64,000 bases of DNA from Homarus americanus (taxonomy: Eukaryota > Arthropoda > Malacostraca > Decapoda > Nephropidae), in the NCBI RefSeq assembly GCF_018991925.1, contig NW_024722158.1, positions 9,868,944-9,932,943 of the forward strand. The letters run 5' to 3'. The position numbers were made by a program, and so were the translations under genes. Below the pieces are notes generated by a model, which was not told where the DNA came from, did no database searches, and saw only the letters and a list, made by a program, of their open reading frames with translations. Positions 48,881 to 59,713 of this stretch are shown piece after piece; within the stretch, counting starts at the first letter, position 1; the number at the start of each line of letters is the position of its first letter.

Positions 48881-49744
48881 ACAATGATTAAGATTAAAGC
48901 AGTGGTACCATTGTTAAGTTTACAATGATGACTACTGACTGACGATGATGATGACATTATTATTATTATTTTTTTTTATTGGGCACCCCTCTACATCATT
49001 GTGTAAGGTGAAGCTCAGAAGCGTTTACAGCGCCCAACAGGGAAGCATGCTAAGTTCATGCTTGCCTTTATGTCTCATGAGTTAAGGGCGTAGAAGCCTG
49101 AAGAGTCAGTGGTTTATGTCATCAAGTTATTGGAAGCTCCATTAATGATACTGAAAATGCTCACGGTAATGACCTTGCAACAACAACAACAATAAACAAC
49201 AAGAACAACACATACCCTTAGGAAGTGTTTGTATGTAAAGCGGTGAGTGTGTGGCAACATAGGTGTAGTAGTGAGGTTATGAGGTACCTGACTCTCCCAC
49301 TTCTCGGGTCAGTATCGAGAACACTTGATGTCAAAAGTTAAAACATGGAGGAAGAGACGCGTAAATAAACATTAAAAGTCCAGGTTAATAGACTTAATTG
49401 AGCCATAAATTAACTCAGAGTGGCAGGTAAATCGAAGGTAAACTTTAATTGTTTTCGCCATTACACGTGATCTAACGCCCAAAACTCCCCCCCCCCTCCT
49501 TCAACTTCTTCCTCACCTACTGAATTTAACAATGAAAAAGAATGAATGTTACTGAAAAAAATACTGTGGGTTACTAATATAAAAAATAAAAAACCTTGGT
49601 ATTACGGGGTTTTCACAATGGTATTACACTGATATTTAAGTACAGTGAGTTACTTGAATTTTGGACCATTGGCAGAATACTGGTACTATGGGATGTTATA
49701 ATGGTGAGAAAATGGTAAGACATTTACGTATACCGCTACAACGT
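48881..49744. other. Unique DNA, no gene seen
   Basis: Includes an ATT run with poly-T near 48955-48980 and CAACAACAAC words near 49178. Nothing coding. Confidence 0.5.
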
Positions 49745-50330
49745 TACCAATACCATTATAATGATATCATCATCCATACAGTAATACCAACATTTCCACA
49801 ACGATACCATCTCTCAAATACCGTAATACCAGCACTCACACAACGATACCATCATTCATACAATAATATAATAATGGAAGCCCCTTGAGATCGAGGATGG
49901 CCGGCCCAAGGGCATCCTAGGCGTTAATTTGTTAGGTGTAGAAGCTGTCGCCAGCACAACAACCACACCCTGAGTTAATGAGCTGAATGACCCAGTGTCA
50001 AGGAATAGTCAAGAAGACTGGACAGCTCGCAAACTGCATTAACTAACCATTACCCCGGAACACGATCCGCAAATCGATTAGCATCCAGGTTCCCAATTAC
50101 TGCTGGGTAAACAGAGGCAAATGGCGTAAAGAAACTTGCTCAGTTTCACCCTGCCCGAGGAACGAACTCGGGTCCGCTCGCTTGCGAGGCGAGGATGCCG
50201 ACCGTTACACCAATACCACCACCACGCCATTCTGATACTATCGCCCCCTCAACGATACCATTACACCTACAATAACACCAACGCCATTTTGACCACAATA
50301 CTTCAACCTGTGTGTCAACGATATGGAGAC
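49745..50330. repeat. CAACGATACCAT minisatellite, split by a SINE
   Basis: Units with ACAACGATACCATCAT and ACAGTAATACCA occupy 49745-49870. After the SINE, CAACGATACCATTACAC and AATAACACCAACGCC units resume at about 50205-50330. Confidence 0.75.
49880..50213 (-). mobile_element. tRNA-derived SINE, full-length copy
   Basis: On the minus strand the head starts near 50212 as TGGTGTAACGGTCGGCATCC, matching an A-box-like tRNA start. An anticodon arm CTCGC-CTCGCAA-GCGAG follows, with loop anticodon CGC, suggesting a tRNA-Ala origin. The T arm is CCGAG-TTCGTTC-CTCGG, containing a B box. A non-tRNA body then runs to GGGCCGGCCATCCTC near 49893. There is no acceptor-stem pairing, so it is a SINE rather than a tRNA gene. 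A second copy at 51.3 kb shares the body. Confidence 0.88.
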
Positions 50331-50459
50331 AACTTATCGAATTGAATATGTAAGAAGCAGAAGGAATGATGTGCAAGAAATGGTATCGAATCACTTGAAG
50401 ATTGGCCTAACCAGCTCATTCCATCTGATTATTAAAACACCATAATGCTTTCTGAAGGG
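50331..50459. other. Unique DNA, no gene seen
   Basis: Nothing recognised. Confidence 0.5.
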
Positions 50460-50745
50460 ATTTAGGTTAGGTTAAGTTAGGTTAGGTTAGGTTAGGTTAG
50501 GTTTTGATAAGGTTAAGTTATGTTAGGTTTTGATAAGGTTAGGTTAGGATAAATTTATATTATTAGGTTTGGTTAGGCTAGGTTATGTTAGGTTTGGATA
50601 AGGTTAGGTTAAGTTAGGTTAGTTATATAAGATTAGGTTTGATTATATAAGGCAATAGGTAAAGTTAGAAAAGGTTTGGCGAGGTTATGTTAGATTAGAT
50701 AATGTTAAATTAGGTTAGGTTAGGTTACGTTACGTTAGATTAAAT
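50460..50745. repeat. Interstitial TTAGG telomere-like tract
   Basis: Starts with five exact tandem TTAGG units near 50476-50502, then decays into TTAGGTT, TTAAG and a repeated TTTTGATAAGG insertion. TTAGG is the usual arthropod telomere repeat; here it lies inside other DNA on both sides. Confidence 0.75.
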
Positions 50746-50749
50746 AAAG

Positions 50750-50835
50750 TGTAGGGTAGAGATGTCAAATTCCTTCGTCCTTTGTTATATTATCTCAAAC
50801 ATAATCGTAAAAATACTTTCTTTAGCAAGTCAAAT
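50750..50835 (+). repeat. Dispersed repeat, copy C (partial)
   Basis: GTCAAATTCCTTCG, CTCAAAC and ATAATCGTAAAAATAC match the second half of copies A (25355-25510) and B (57465-57600). Confidence 0.4.
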
Positions 50836-51204
50836 TACTTTCTCTGGCGGCTTTCACTATAAAGGTACTGAGCAGTCTTAATATTCAGTTAAATTTTCAA
50901 GCCTCCCAAGAATAGTTTAGTAGATAAATAAGTCTCAAAATCTATCCAGGGTGAAGCAACGGGAACACTACCTTCCATGGACCGCCTGTAGGACTTATGA
51001 AGTTACCTTCAGTGATATGAGATCATTTAAGCCCTAACTTCTCAAACGTTCAAGTTTATGTTGGTCAAGGCGTCTTAAGCTTGTAGATAAAGAGATCAGA
51101 CTTTACCAGATGACTCTCACAGATTAATGTTATTTGATTCACATCTTGGTAAATTTAGTCTATTTTATCATATTTGGATATTTATTCCCGATTACATCTT
51201 TAAA
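50836..51204. other. Unique DNA, no gene seen
   Basis: Nothing recognised. Confidence 0.5.
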
Positions 51205-51790
51205 CATCCTATAACATCATTTGACTAGGACAAGGATTCTCTATATTAACTATAACACTAAGAAGCTCTATAACATCATTTGAGTAGGAAGCTCTATTAT
51301 AATAAAAATTACCCCTTGTGTAACGAGGATGGCCGGCCCAAGGGCCTCCTAGGTGTGAATTTGTTAAGGTGTAGAAGCTGTCGCCAAAACAACAACCACA
51401 CCCTAAGTTAACGAGCTGCATGACCCAGTGTCACGGAATAGTCCGAGAAGACCGGACAGCTCGCCAACTGCACTGGTTAACCATTACCACGGAATACGAT
51501 CCGCAAATCGATTAACATCCAGGTTCCCAATTACTGCTGGGTTGACAGAGGCAAATGGCGTAGAGAAACTTGCCCATAGTTTCACCCTGCCCGGGGATCG
51601 ATCCCGGGTCCTCGCTTGCGGACTCTATTAACACCATTTGACTAAGAAGCTCTAAACCTCATTTGACTAGGAGCTCTATAATATAATTTGACCAGGAAGC
51701 TCTATAACATCATTTGACTAAAAAGCTCTATAACATTGTTTGACTAGGAAGCTCTATAACATCATTTGACCAGGATGCTCTATAACACCA
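51205..51790. repeat. 26-bp minisatellite, split by a SINE
   Basis: Units carry CTCTATAACATCATTTGACT and AGGAAG. Left block about 51208-51298, right block about 51626-51790. Confidence 0.93.
51311..51625 (-). mobile_element. tRNA-derived SINE, 5'-truncated copy
   Basis: Same body as the copy at 49880-50213: GGGCCGGCCATCCTC at the 3' side, and TTACTGCTGGGTTGACAGAG on the plus strand. The T arm is CCGGG-ATCGATC-CCCGG. The tRNA-like head stops at the anticodon arm (CTCGCTTGCG on the plus strand, 51611-51620), so the A box is lost. It sits between units of the 26-bp minisatellite. Confidence 0.87.
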
Positions 51791-53281
51791 CTGTCTAGAA
51801 CATTAAACCAAACCCTTGCCAAATTATCAACCTTACTGTTATACACAATAAACATTTCTTATATAATCTTATAAAAGAGTTTGACTCAAAAGACAAATCA
51901 AATCGCTAGTAACGGCAAGGTTTTGATGCAGAACCTCTAGTAATTTACTAATCCCATTATAAACAAGAAAATATTTAGCATAAATCTTGAGTTCTAAACG
52001 GCGGAGATGGAATGTAATTGACCAAAATGTTAGATACGGCAACAGAAGCTATGATAATTATTAATTCTTTCGCTGCGCATTGTTTCCGTCTCAACCCCTT
52101 CCTCTCCACCTCTCGTAATATGCATTATTTTCGCTGAAACTACAAAAATACTCCTGAAACGTTGTAGCGATTGAGTACTAGATACACGAAATGTAGAATA
52201 TTGCATTTACCTTACTTGACAGGAATAAAGCGAAGGATATAGTGAAGTGGTTCAACTATAACATAACAGTTGACTGAAGAACTTTATAAATCCACATTGC
52301 ATTTATGGGACTCCTGCTCTACCCGTAACTATGGGGACGGGGATTATTTTTCTATCTTGCCTGTGTGTACCCAAAGCAACTTCAGATCGGGTTTGCGGAT
52401 TTGCACGAAACTTAGCCAGGCCACATGATAAACTTTTGGCATACATTACGCTAAAACTGACCAAGTATTGTCATGGTAACACTCCGTGTAATAATAATCC
52501 TTAGAGGTTAAAGAAAACGACGACATTAATGCACTGTGCAGTAAACGCATCACACTTCGATATCTATACTATCACTGTATTGGTTGGCGAGAAGGGTTTG
52601 CATCCGCTCGGAGGAGTTAATTTACAAATACGCTCACATGTCAGCTCGAACAATTTAGTAAGATCAACGAACAACACAGTTTGAACTATAATTCTATCAT
52701 GGATTTTATAACGATATATATTTTTCTTCTGTTCAGAGTGTGGTGTGGTGGATGTAATCCTAGACAAGGTTCTTGAAACTCCAGGGCACGAGCAGTAGGT
52801 ATATTCAATAAGTGGTACAAGGCTGGGCGTGATAGCCAACCGATACAGGAGCGATTACTAGGGACCCCGGACCGTAGGTAGGCCGAGGCCGATCTGAGGG
52901 AAATTAGCTAGCCAGGCAAGGGGAGTTGCTAGACATTCCTAGGACAATAAATGAGGTCTTCTAATTACTCGACTAGCGCGGTACAGACATAGTACATCGG
53001 GACATAGTAAATGAACATAGGCATTAGACATAAGCATAGACATCAGACATGCTATAATAATATGTAGTAATACAGACATGTGAATAAATGGTACAATGAA
53101 TGGTAACAAGAGTCCTGGTGTCAGGCGTGTTCACATATCTTGGTATGTACATATCTATACACAGAGGTCAACCATAAATTTTATAACTGGTTATCGTAAG
53201 CCAACGTTTACCTGGTTATGGCTGAATTAAAGCAATGCATTAATCAACAAAGTACGCAACGTTGGTTACACTTCCAGACTT
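51791..53281. other. Unique AT-rich DNA, no gene seen
   Basis: Short AGACATAAGCAT words near 52985-53060. The 91-codon minus frame at 52564-52839 has no motif. Confidence 0.5.
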
Positions 53282-53668
53282 TTGATGAAAAGAATTATGT
53301 CTGACGAGCAAAAAAATAAATGTTCCCCCAAGACCTCGTATACTGTATATAGAGTTGCCTCACTAAAAAATTCTTTAACATTTAGTTTTTATTATTCCCA
53401 GTTCTCATCAAATCTTGTCACAATAAAGGCACAAATGGTTCATACCTTCACAATTTCAGCCACTCTCCTCGTGAACTTGGATACATTGTTGTTAAGTTTC
53501 ACCATTGAAGTTCTAATGTTCAGTACGTGGGTAGTACATCGTGTTATTAAAAACATGGGAACTTTAGACATATGGGTAAGTCACCTTGCACCACAACACT
53601 TCTTCAAAAGTTATCTATGTCAGTTACCCGTGAACACACCGGAGGCGATACCGTCCATTCACTTCTAG
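53282..53668 (+). other. 128-codon ORF outside repeats, unknown
   Basis: The longest plus-strand frame outside tandem arrays. It is rich in Leu, Ser, Thr and Phe with stretches that could be membrane-spanning, such as ISATLLVNLDTLLLSF. No domain recognised, no polyadenylation or splice context. Random AT-rich frames of this length are expected occasionally in 64 kb. Confidence 0.12.
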
Positions 53669-54904
53669 AGACAGCAGAACACTGACTGTCTGACCTCCTC
53701 CAACCACAGGCTCGACTTCGCTGACTCTGAAGCTTTGTTTATATCCAAAATGAACCTGACCCTTCACTCAAACACAGAAATTCACGCATTAAAAAGTGAA
53801 AGTGAATCTCACTGTCATGACTGGCCGCTAAGGATAGTGTGGATATAACATTATACAGCCTAAGAAACAAGTATCTTACCGGCCGATGAATATTGAAACC
53901 TGGTGGATTATACTAGGCGTAACCGAGCTGTTCAACAAGTGATGGTTCAAATAGTAGACTTACTGGACTAGGTATGGAATAAGGACACATTTTTATTTGG
54001 TTGTTTTCGTCGTCACTTGTTTGTTGACATTTATGTAAGATTAGGTAGATATTATAAAAAAAAAATGAAAAATTCAGACGTGACTTAAAACATAAAATTA
54101 AGTCGATATAATAATACTGATAATATACTGATTATTGCACTAATTAGGGATAACTGCCTAATATCGATAACTTTTATATATTGTTTTTATCTACTAACTA
54201 GCCATAGCAAGTCATCATATTAGGCATGATTACAAAGTACCTAAACTAACTTAACCTAACCTTAACGAATATTACCTAACTTTTATCAATTGTTTTTATT
54301 TCGTTTTAAATACAGGATAATCATCATGGGTGATATGACAATATAATAATCTAAAAAAAGTATATAAATGTCAACATAATTTTCGGATATAAACAATTAA
54401 ATCTAAAGTTACTTAAAGCAAACAGTAAAGATAAACTATACAGATGAAAGAAACACAAATATAATAATATATACGAATAATAAAACCATGAAACTAATTA
54501 TATTATATTTCGATTTTTTTCGTATTTTATATAATATACATAGTTGTCACTGTAGTCACTTCCTAGTTTTCAATGATCTTTTCGATAATATTAACTTATT
54601 CTACGATAAATGTCAACAAACAAATGACTTAAAGAAAACGAAAACTATATCCGTTTTTACTGTAATTATTCCAATCATTTCGTTTCAATCTGTTCTCTCT
54701 ATACATATTGTATTAATATTAGTCACCTTTGGCCCTGCAGATAGTTTATGATACTTTAGTTTTAAATGTCTTGCTCTGTGTAGTTATAGAAGTCTGAATG
54801 GTCAAAGAAAACCTAACCTATTAAACCTCCCACTGACGTGTTTTCCTTTATTGTATTTAATAATTATGTTTCAATGACTTTCCTTTTGTCTTTTAGCTTT
54901 TTAC
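53669..54904. other. AT-rich DNA, no gene seen
   Basis: A short TTAACCTAACC tract near 54250. Nothing coding. Confidence 0.55.

Positions 54905-54986
<82 letters not shown>
54905..54986. repeat. (AAT)n microsatellite
   Basis: About 27 uninterrupted AAT units. Confidence 0.98.
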
Positions 54987-55088
54987 TGAACCTTAACCCT
55001 GTATCATTCTTTCACTGTCATCATATTATTCATCAAATTTGACACAAACTCACTGTCATTAGAGGCACGGGTTAACTCGGACATAATA

Positions 55089-55252
55089 AAGGGTGTCCCT
55101 GAGAAATGTCCCTACCTCCCTCCCTTCCTGCCTGCCTGCTCCCTGCCTCCCTCCCTCCCTCCAGTTCACAGTGTCTCAGGGAGCAGATAGGGAAGGAGGT
55201 AGGGAGCAGACAGGCAGGGAGGCAGGCAGAGACATTTTTCTGGGACATCCTA
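55089..55252. mobile_element. Foldback/MITE-like hairpin of 164 bp
   Basis: GGGTGTCCCTGAGAAATGTC at the left is matched on the other strand at the right by GGATGTCCCAGAAAAATGTC. Pairing continues through CCTGCCTGCCTG/CAGGCAGGCAGG-type sequence. The centre is CCTCCCTCCCTCC / GGAAGGAGG. It is nearly palindromic along its whole length. Confidence 0.7.
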
Positions 55253-55623
55253 TAAAAGTCTTACTTTCTCCCTCCATACTCTTGATCATTACAGTTATAT
55301 CTCATACTAATTGTTTTGTGATAAAGACCAGGTATAGGCCTCAACCATATTTTATCCCAGGACAGTCGACGTGTTAATTGTATGGTACTGTCCTTAATAT
55401 GTTTTAAGAAGTTTCTTTTGTTTTTTTCCGTTTTTTTTTCCAGTGACTTTCTCTCTCGTCCCTAAACATAAATTATTTCAGCCAGGTAAATAATTTTCTC
55501 TCGATCGTCTTATGCTCGTTCTATGTTAATTATTATTTACACAATGGTAGGACCAATTTTACTGGTCTTATTGTATCATTCACCTGCCGAGGCTATCATG
55601 TTGTCCAGGGGTGCTAGGTGTAC

Positions 55624-55682
<59 letters not shown>

Positions 55683-56095
55683 ATTGACTCTAGGGTCCAA
55701 AGTCCACATTTTTTTATGTTGTGAGCAAAATATAGTGAGTGAGCAACTCCACTTCGAGACTAGACCATAAATGTGAAACAACTGCAATATTATTTTACTG
55801 TTTATATTTCATTAACCTACACGGCTTCGAAATTGCTTTATCTCTAGCTTTATTTAGCACAAATTTTAAAGTAGGTAATTTGTTAAGAAAATGTATGTAC
55901 TGTATTCATTTGTACAGCTTAAAATTTTCACTATAAAACAAAATATATACAGCAGAAATAATTGTGTGAGTGCAGTGGTCGGGTGGGTACTATAAGTTAG
56001 AGAAGTGAAGGCGGTCGATTACAGTGTCGGCCACGCTGTAGCCTTGTGTACTGACGGCTTAATAAGCAATGCGCTATATCCCCCCTGTCCCTGAA
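55253..56095. other. Unique DNA with (TG)n at 55627-55679, no gene seen
   Basis: Apart from the TG microsatellite nothing is recognised. Confidence 0.6.
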
Positions 56096-56216
56096 GCCCC
56101 GCCCACACTAGGCCTCATGACGCGCGCTGCGTTGCGGACTCACAGCCTGGGTGGTGATGCAGAGAGGAGTGAGCATCCACACTGTGAGCATGGCAGCGCG
56201 CCAGTCTTTGATCAGT

Positions 56217-56258
<42 letters not shown>

Positions 56259-56814
56259 TTGACGCCAGGGTACTAGACACTATGTTCTGGAGTATGGTGG
56301 CTTAACGTTGTGGAAACAGAATGAAGGTGAGATTCTATAATTGTAGTCAGTATTAAAGGATATAACAAAACAATAAATACTTGTCTTCTATGATGTTAGG
56401 CTTATTAATATTAACAGTAGAGGAAAATAAAACTGTCTTGGTTTGAAGTAATGAACCTTTGAAGTGAGTTATGCAATTTGCATGAGGCAAATTAAAGTTA
56501 TTTGTTACCATAATACACGTAACTATCTAAACATACATAGGAATAATGTAGAAATGCCTCCTTATTATCTTAAAAAAATAACACTTTCTACTCATTAAAA
56601 AACTAAATCGCTGTAGTTATATTGAGTATCTGACGTTCATTATCCTCTTTGTATTTATGAAATTAATTTATATGAGTCCTGCGCTCGCATTACTTCAGTA
56701 ACCAGACGACTACTGAGTGCATCACATCGCGCGTCACTCCCCCAAAAATGCCTCTTGCAGCAGTGCTCGTGGCCCGCAACACCACGCGCTCATGAGGCCA
56801 AGTGTAGACGGGGC
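56096..56814. mobile_element. TIR element, 0.72 kb, unclassified
   Basis: The left end reads GCCCCGCCCACACTAGGCCT. The right end, on the other strand from 56814, reads GCCCCGTCTACACTTGGCCT. Pairing continues (CATGA-GCGCG-GTTGCGG) for about 45 bp. The interior is AT-rich and non-coding except for a (GA)n run at 56219-56255. Target duplications are unclear (TGAA left, TCAA right). The ends are the GC-richest parts of this region. Confidence 0.7.
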
Positions 56815-56842
56815 TCAACCTTTCAATAATAAGTATGGTGGA

Positions 56843-56844
<2 letters not shown>

Positions 56845-56883
<39 letters not shown>

Positions 56884-56900
56884 TAATAATAATAATAATG
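56845..56900. repeat. (AAT)n microsatellite
   Basis: About 18 AAT units with one AAC interruption. Confidence 0.97.
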
Positions 56901-58691
56901 TTTACTAGTCCATGTAAAGTAGGTTAATTTAGAACTGGAGAAATGATACTAATTACTTTAAATTCCCAAACATAAAGATACTAAGATAAACCGTCATTAA
57001 GTTTATTTATCATAATCGCGGTACAAAGACAAAACAGAGACTCGGTTACAGCCGAATACAGTGACAGGTGATAAACAAAACCCATTAGTTACAGCTAATC
57101 GTTAAGAGATGTTAAAAACGGGATTGTTGACCTCGTACAACCTGCAGTCCTGGTAACTAATTAACTCACTCTGGGTGGATGCATACAGTGGATGGTAGGT
57201 GAGGGTGTTAGTATCTGCCCCATCCGTCCTAACTCCACTCTAAGCTTGAAGAGCATACGGGGAACTTAACTCATTACTTCCTGAATTATTTAAACCTATT
57301 CGTGTTGTGGCTTTTATCTGTTGTTTTGGTTTCTGTTCCAAATGTGGATGATATAACGAGGTTTTGTGTAACCTGATAATATACATAATATAACTAATGT
57401 CTTTCTTGAGATTAACCTGAGCTGTTTATCACGTCAAGAGATGAATAATGTTCTATGTTACACACTTCAGAAAGTATCATTACGGAGGGGGTCAGATGAA
57501 TTTCAAAATGAACATCGTGACTCCTGATGTCTCAGTAGGGAAGTCAAAATCCTTCGCCGATGTATCATATTGACTTACACAAAATCGTTAATTTGTATTT
57601 ATTTTTTACAGCTTGTACAGAGAACAGATGAACTTAACTTAAGATTTAATATTCAAATTTGCCTAACTCATACGCTGGGGCTAGTTTATTGTGCACCAGC
57701 CAGTAGAGCGCTACAGCCAAAATCCAAATAGGAAACATGAGAAATTCGTGCTGGTCTTCTTTAGACTTAATTGACAGATGAGCTAGAGTGTCAAGAGGAG
57801 TCATTGATCATTTCTGAAGGGTTGGGATCATGTTTACCTCCGCTCGAAGGTTGATAAAGGTCATTATTTGGAGAAACTCTGATGATCGTAGTAACTTTAA
57901 GATCATCTCCAAATTTAAAAGAGATTGGGAAATTCTGGGAAGCCCTTTAATAATACCTCCCTCCCCCCACCTCTTAAAAAAATAGAGTAACTGGGTGTCT
58001 TTTAGCTGAGCACTGTAAAGAAAATAAAGTCTGAGGCTAATGAAACAATTTAATTTTATGGCGACGACCTGACAAAAATTAAGACAATAATATGTTTTTT
58101 ATATTTTTTTCTCCCCAGAGTTAACCAGGAACATGATGAAGACCTATCAGGTGTTCCAATGTCTCCACAGAACTGCTCAGTGATGTAAACAAGACGAAAT
58201 AATCCCCTTAAGTCACCATAATTAAAGTAACCAAGACTAATTAATTTGATATCTTCCAAGACTCACCAAGACTCACTGGAGTACTCTAACAAGGACACTG
58301 GGAGGAAACTAACTTAACTCGGCTATTGTGAGAGCTATAAGCAGATGATTACCAGTATTAATCTTACAGGAAAGTCATTTGTGATTCTCTCTACGACGCA
58401 ACCTAGATGGATGTGATATATTGACTTGAATTTCCTTAACCTTCTGGTGAACTTTCAACCGACCATTATGGCGGAGGTGAGAGGAGGCGGAGAGGAGTGG
58501 AGAGGAGGAAGGAATTGGGAAGGGGAGAGGAGGGAGTGGGAAAGGAGTTGAGAACACCAGGTCATAGGTCAGGGTCACACCTCAACATCATAAATATTTA
58601 CATTTAACACAATTTAATGGGTTTTAGTGATTCTCGGTAAGGCTATGTATTTAAAATTATCTTATTTTTTGTTTGTTTTTCTTTCTTGTTT
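56901..58691. other. Mostly unique DNA, no gene seen
   Basis: Holds copy B of the dispersed repeat (57465-57600) and a GGAGAGGAGG purine stretch at 58480-58550. Nothing coding. Confidence 0.5.
57465..57600 (+). repeat. Dispersed repeat, copy B
   Basis: AAAGTATCATTACGGAGGGG, GATGAATTTCAAAATGAACA, GTCAAAATCCTTCG and AAAATCGTTAAT parallel copy A at 25355-25510. Confidence 0.5.
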
Positions 58692-58766
58692 TCTTTTTTT
58701 TTTTACGGGGATTAACCCACCCTGGCACTGGTCACTGACCCACATCGGGGCCTGGGGGGCGAAATT

Positions 58767-58803
<37 letters not shown>

Positions 58804-58955
58804 CAACACTGTACTACTACTACACTACTACTACTACTACTACTACTACTAATAATAATAATAATAATAATAATAATAGTTAAGAAATACAAAATGAAAA
58901 AATAAGATCAAAAGTGAGAAACAATATATGTAAGTTGTGAATTTACAGGTCATGT
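58692..58955 (+). repeat. Poly-T/ACGGGGATTA repeat with AAT tract, copy 1
   Basis: Poly-T, then ACGGGGATTAACCCACCCTG, TCACTGACCCACATCGGGGC, GGGGGGCGAAATTGTAATAA, an AAT/ACT microsatellite, then AAGAAATACAAAATG and GTGAGAAACAATATATGTA. Two more copies lie at 62278-62562 and 62766-63326. Class unknown. Confidence 0.8.
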
Positions 58956-59014
58956 TAACACTCAAATGTCTGTTTGTTTTTTTAATCTGATGAACTTTCT
59001 TCTGGTTGTCATTA

Positions 59015-59713
59015 CGAGGGTCATTCAATAAGTAACGAGACTTTTTTATGTAAACGGCAAAGGTGAGGGGCCAACGCAGTGATCATGTTAATGCTTTGAC
59101 ATGTTTGGCCAATTCATTCGATTAGTCTCGAGTAAGTGTTGCATTAACGATGAACGCTCCGCTTGAATTTTGTACTTTGGAAGAACAACAATCTATTGGT
59201 GCTTTTTTTTTTAAGTTTGGATGGGATAAAACCACTCGAAGTTCATCACAGAATGTTACTTCAATACGGAATCAATTTCATCAGTAGAGTGAACATTTAC
59301 AAGTGAGTTGATCAATTCAAGAATGGTTGACCAATCATTGTGGACGAAGATCGTGCCGGACAACCTGTCGAAGTTTCAACACCCACATTACACCAGAACA
59401 TTGAGCAGAATTTTTTGGAAAGCTGACGCACCCCTCATACAATCCAGATCTCGCTCCATCAGCCTACCACGTGTTTGGTCCTCTCATAACAGCTATAAGT
59501 GGAAAGAATTTTACGAATAATGAAAAGATGAAGAAAGAAATCCGAAATTGGTTACTGACTCAGCTGAAAGAATTTTTCGCCACAGGAATAAGAAAACTGG
59601 TAGAAAGATGGGGCGAGTGCATTGCTGTAGAGGGACATTGTGTGATCATTAAAAATAAATCATCATTTCTGTAGTTATATTAATTTCTCTCGTTACTTAC
59701 TGAATGATCCATA
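59015..59713 (+). mobile_element. Internally deleted mariner-type transposon
   Basis: The left inverted repeat contains GGGTCATTCAATAAGTAACG; the right one, on the other strand, GGATCATTCAGTAAGTAACG. A TA precedes the left end. The remains of a transposase read VDEDRAGQPVEVSTP near 59340 (end of the N-terminal DNA-binding part). After a junction near 59415-59435 comes HPSYNPDLAPSAYHVFGP, then the C-terminal FFATGIRKLVERWGECIAVE, ending at TAG 59672-59674. In mariner the segment PDLAPSDYH holds the third catalytic Asp; here it is Ala (codon 59462-59464). The first two catalytic Asp lie in the deleted centre. About 0.7 kb versus roughly 1.3 kb normally, so non-autonomous and inactive. Confidence 0.92.

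Noticed and set aside
50150..50213. A tRNA gene
   Set aside because: There are good A-box-like, anticodon-arm and T-arm sequences, but the acceptor stem does not pair and the sequence continues into a body shared with another copy at 51.3 kb, so it is a SINE head.
56717..56908. An ORF with a poly-Asn tail
   Set aside because: The tail is the AAT microsatellite and the rest lies in the right TIR of a non-coding element.
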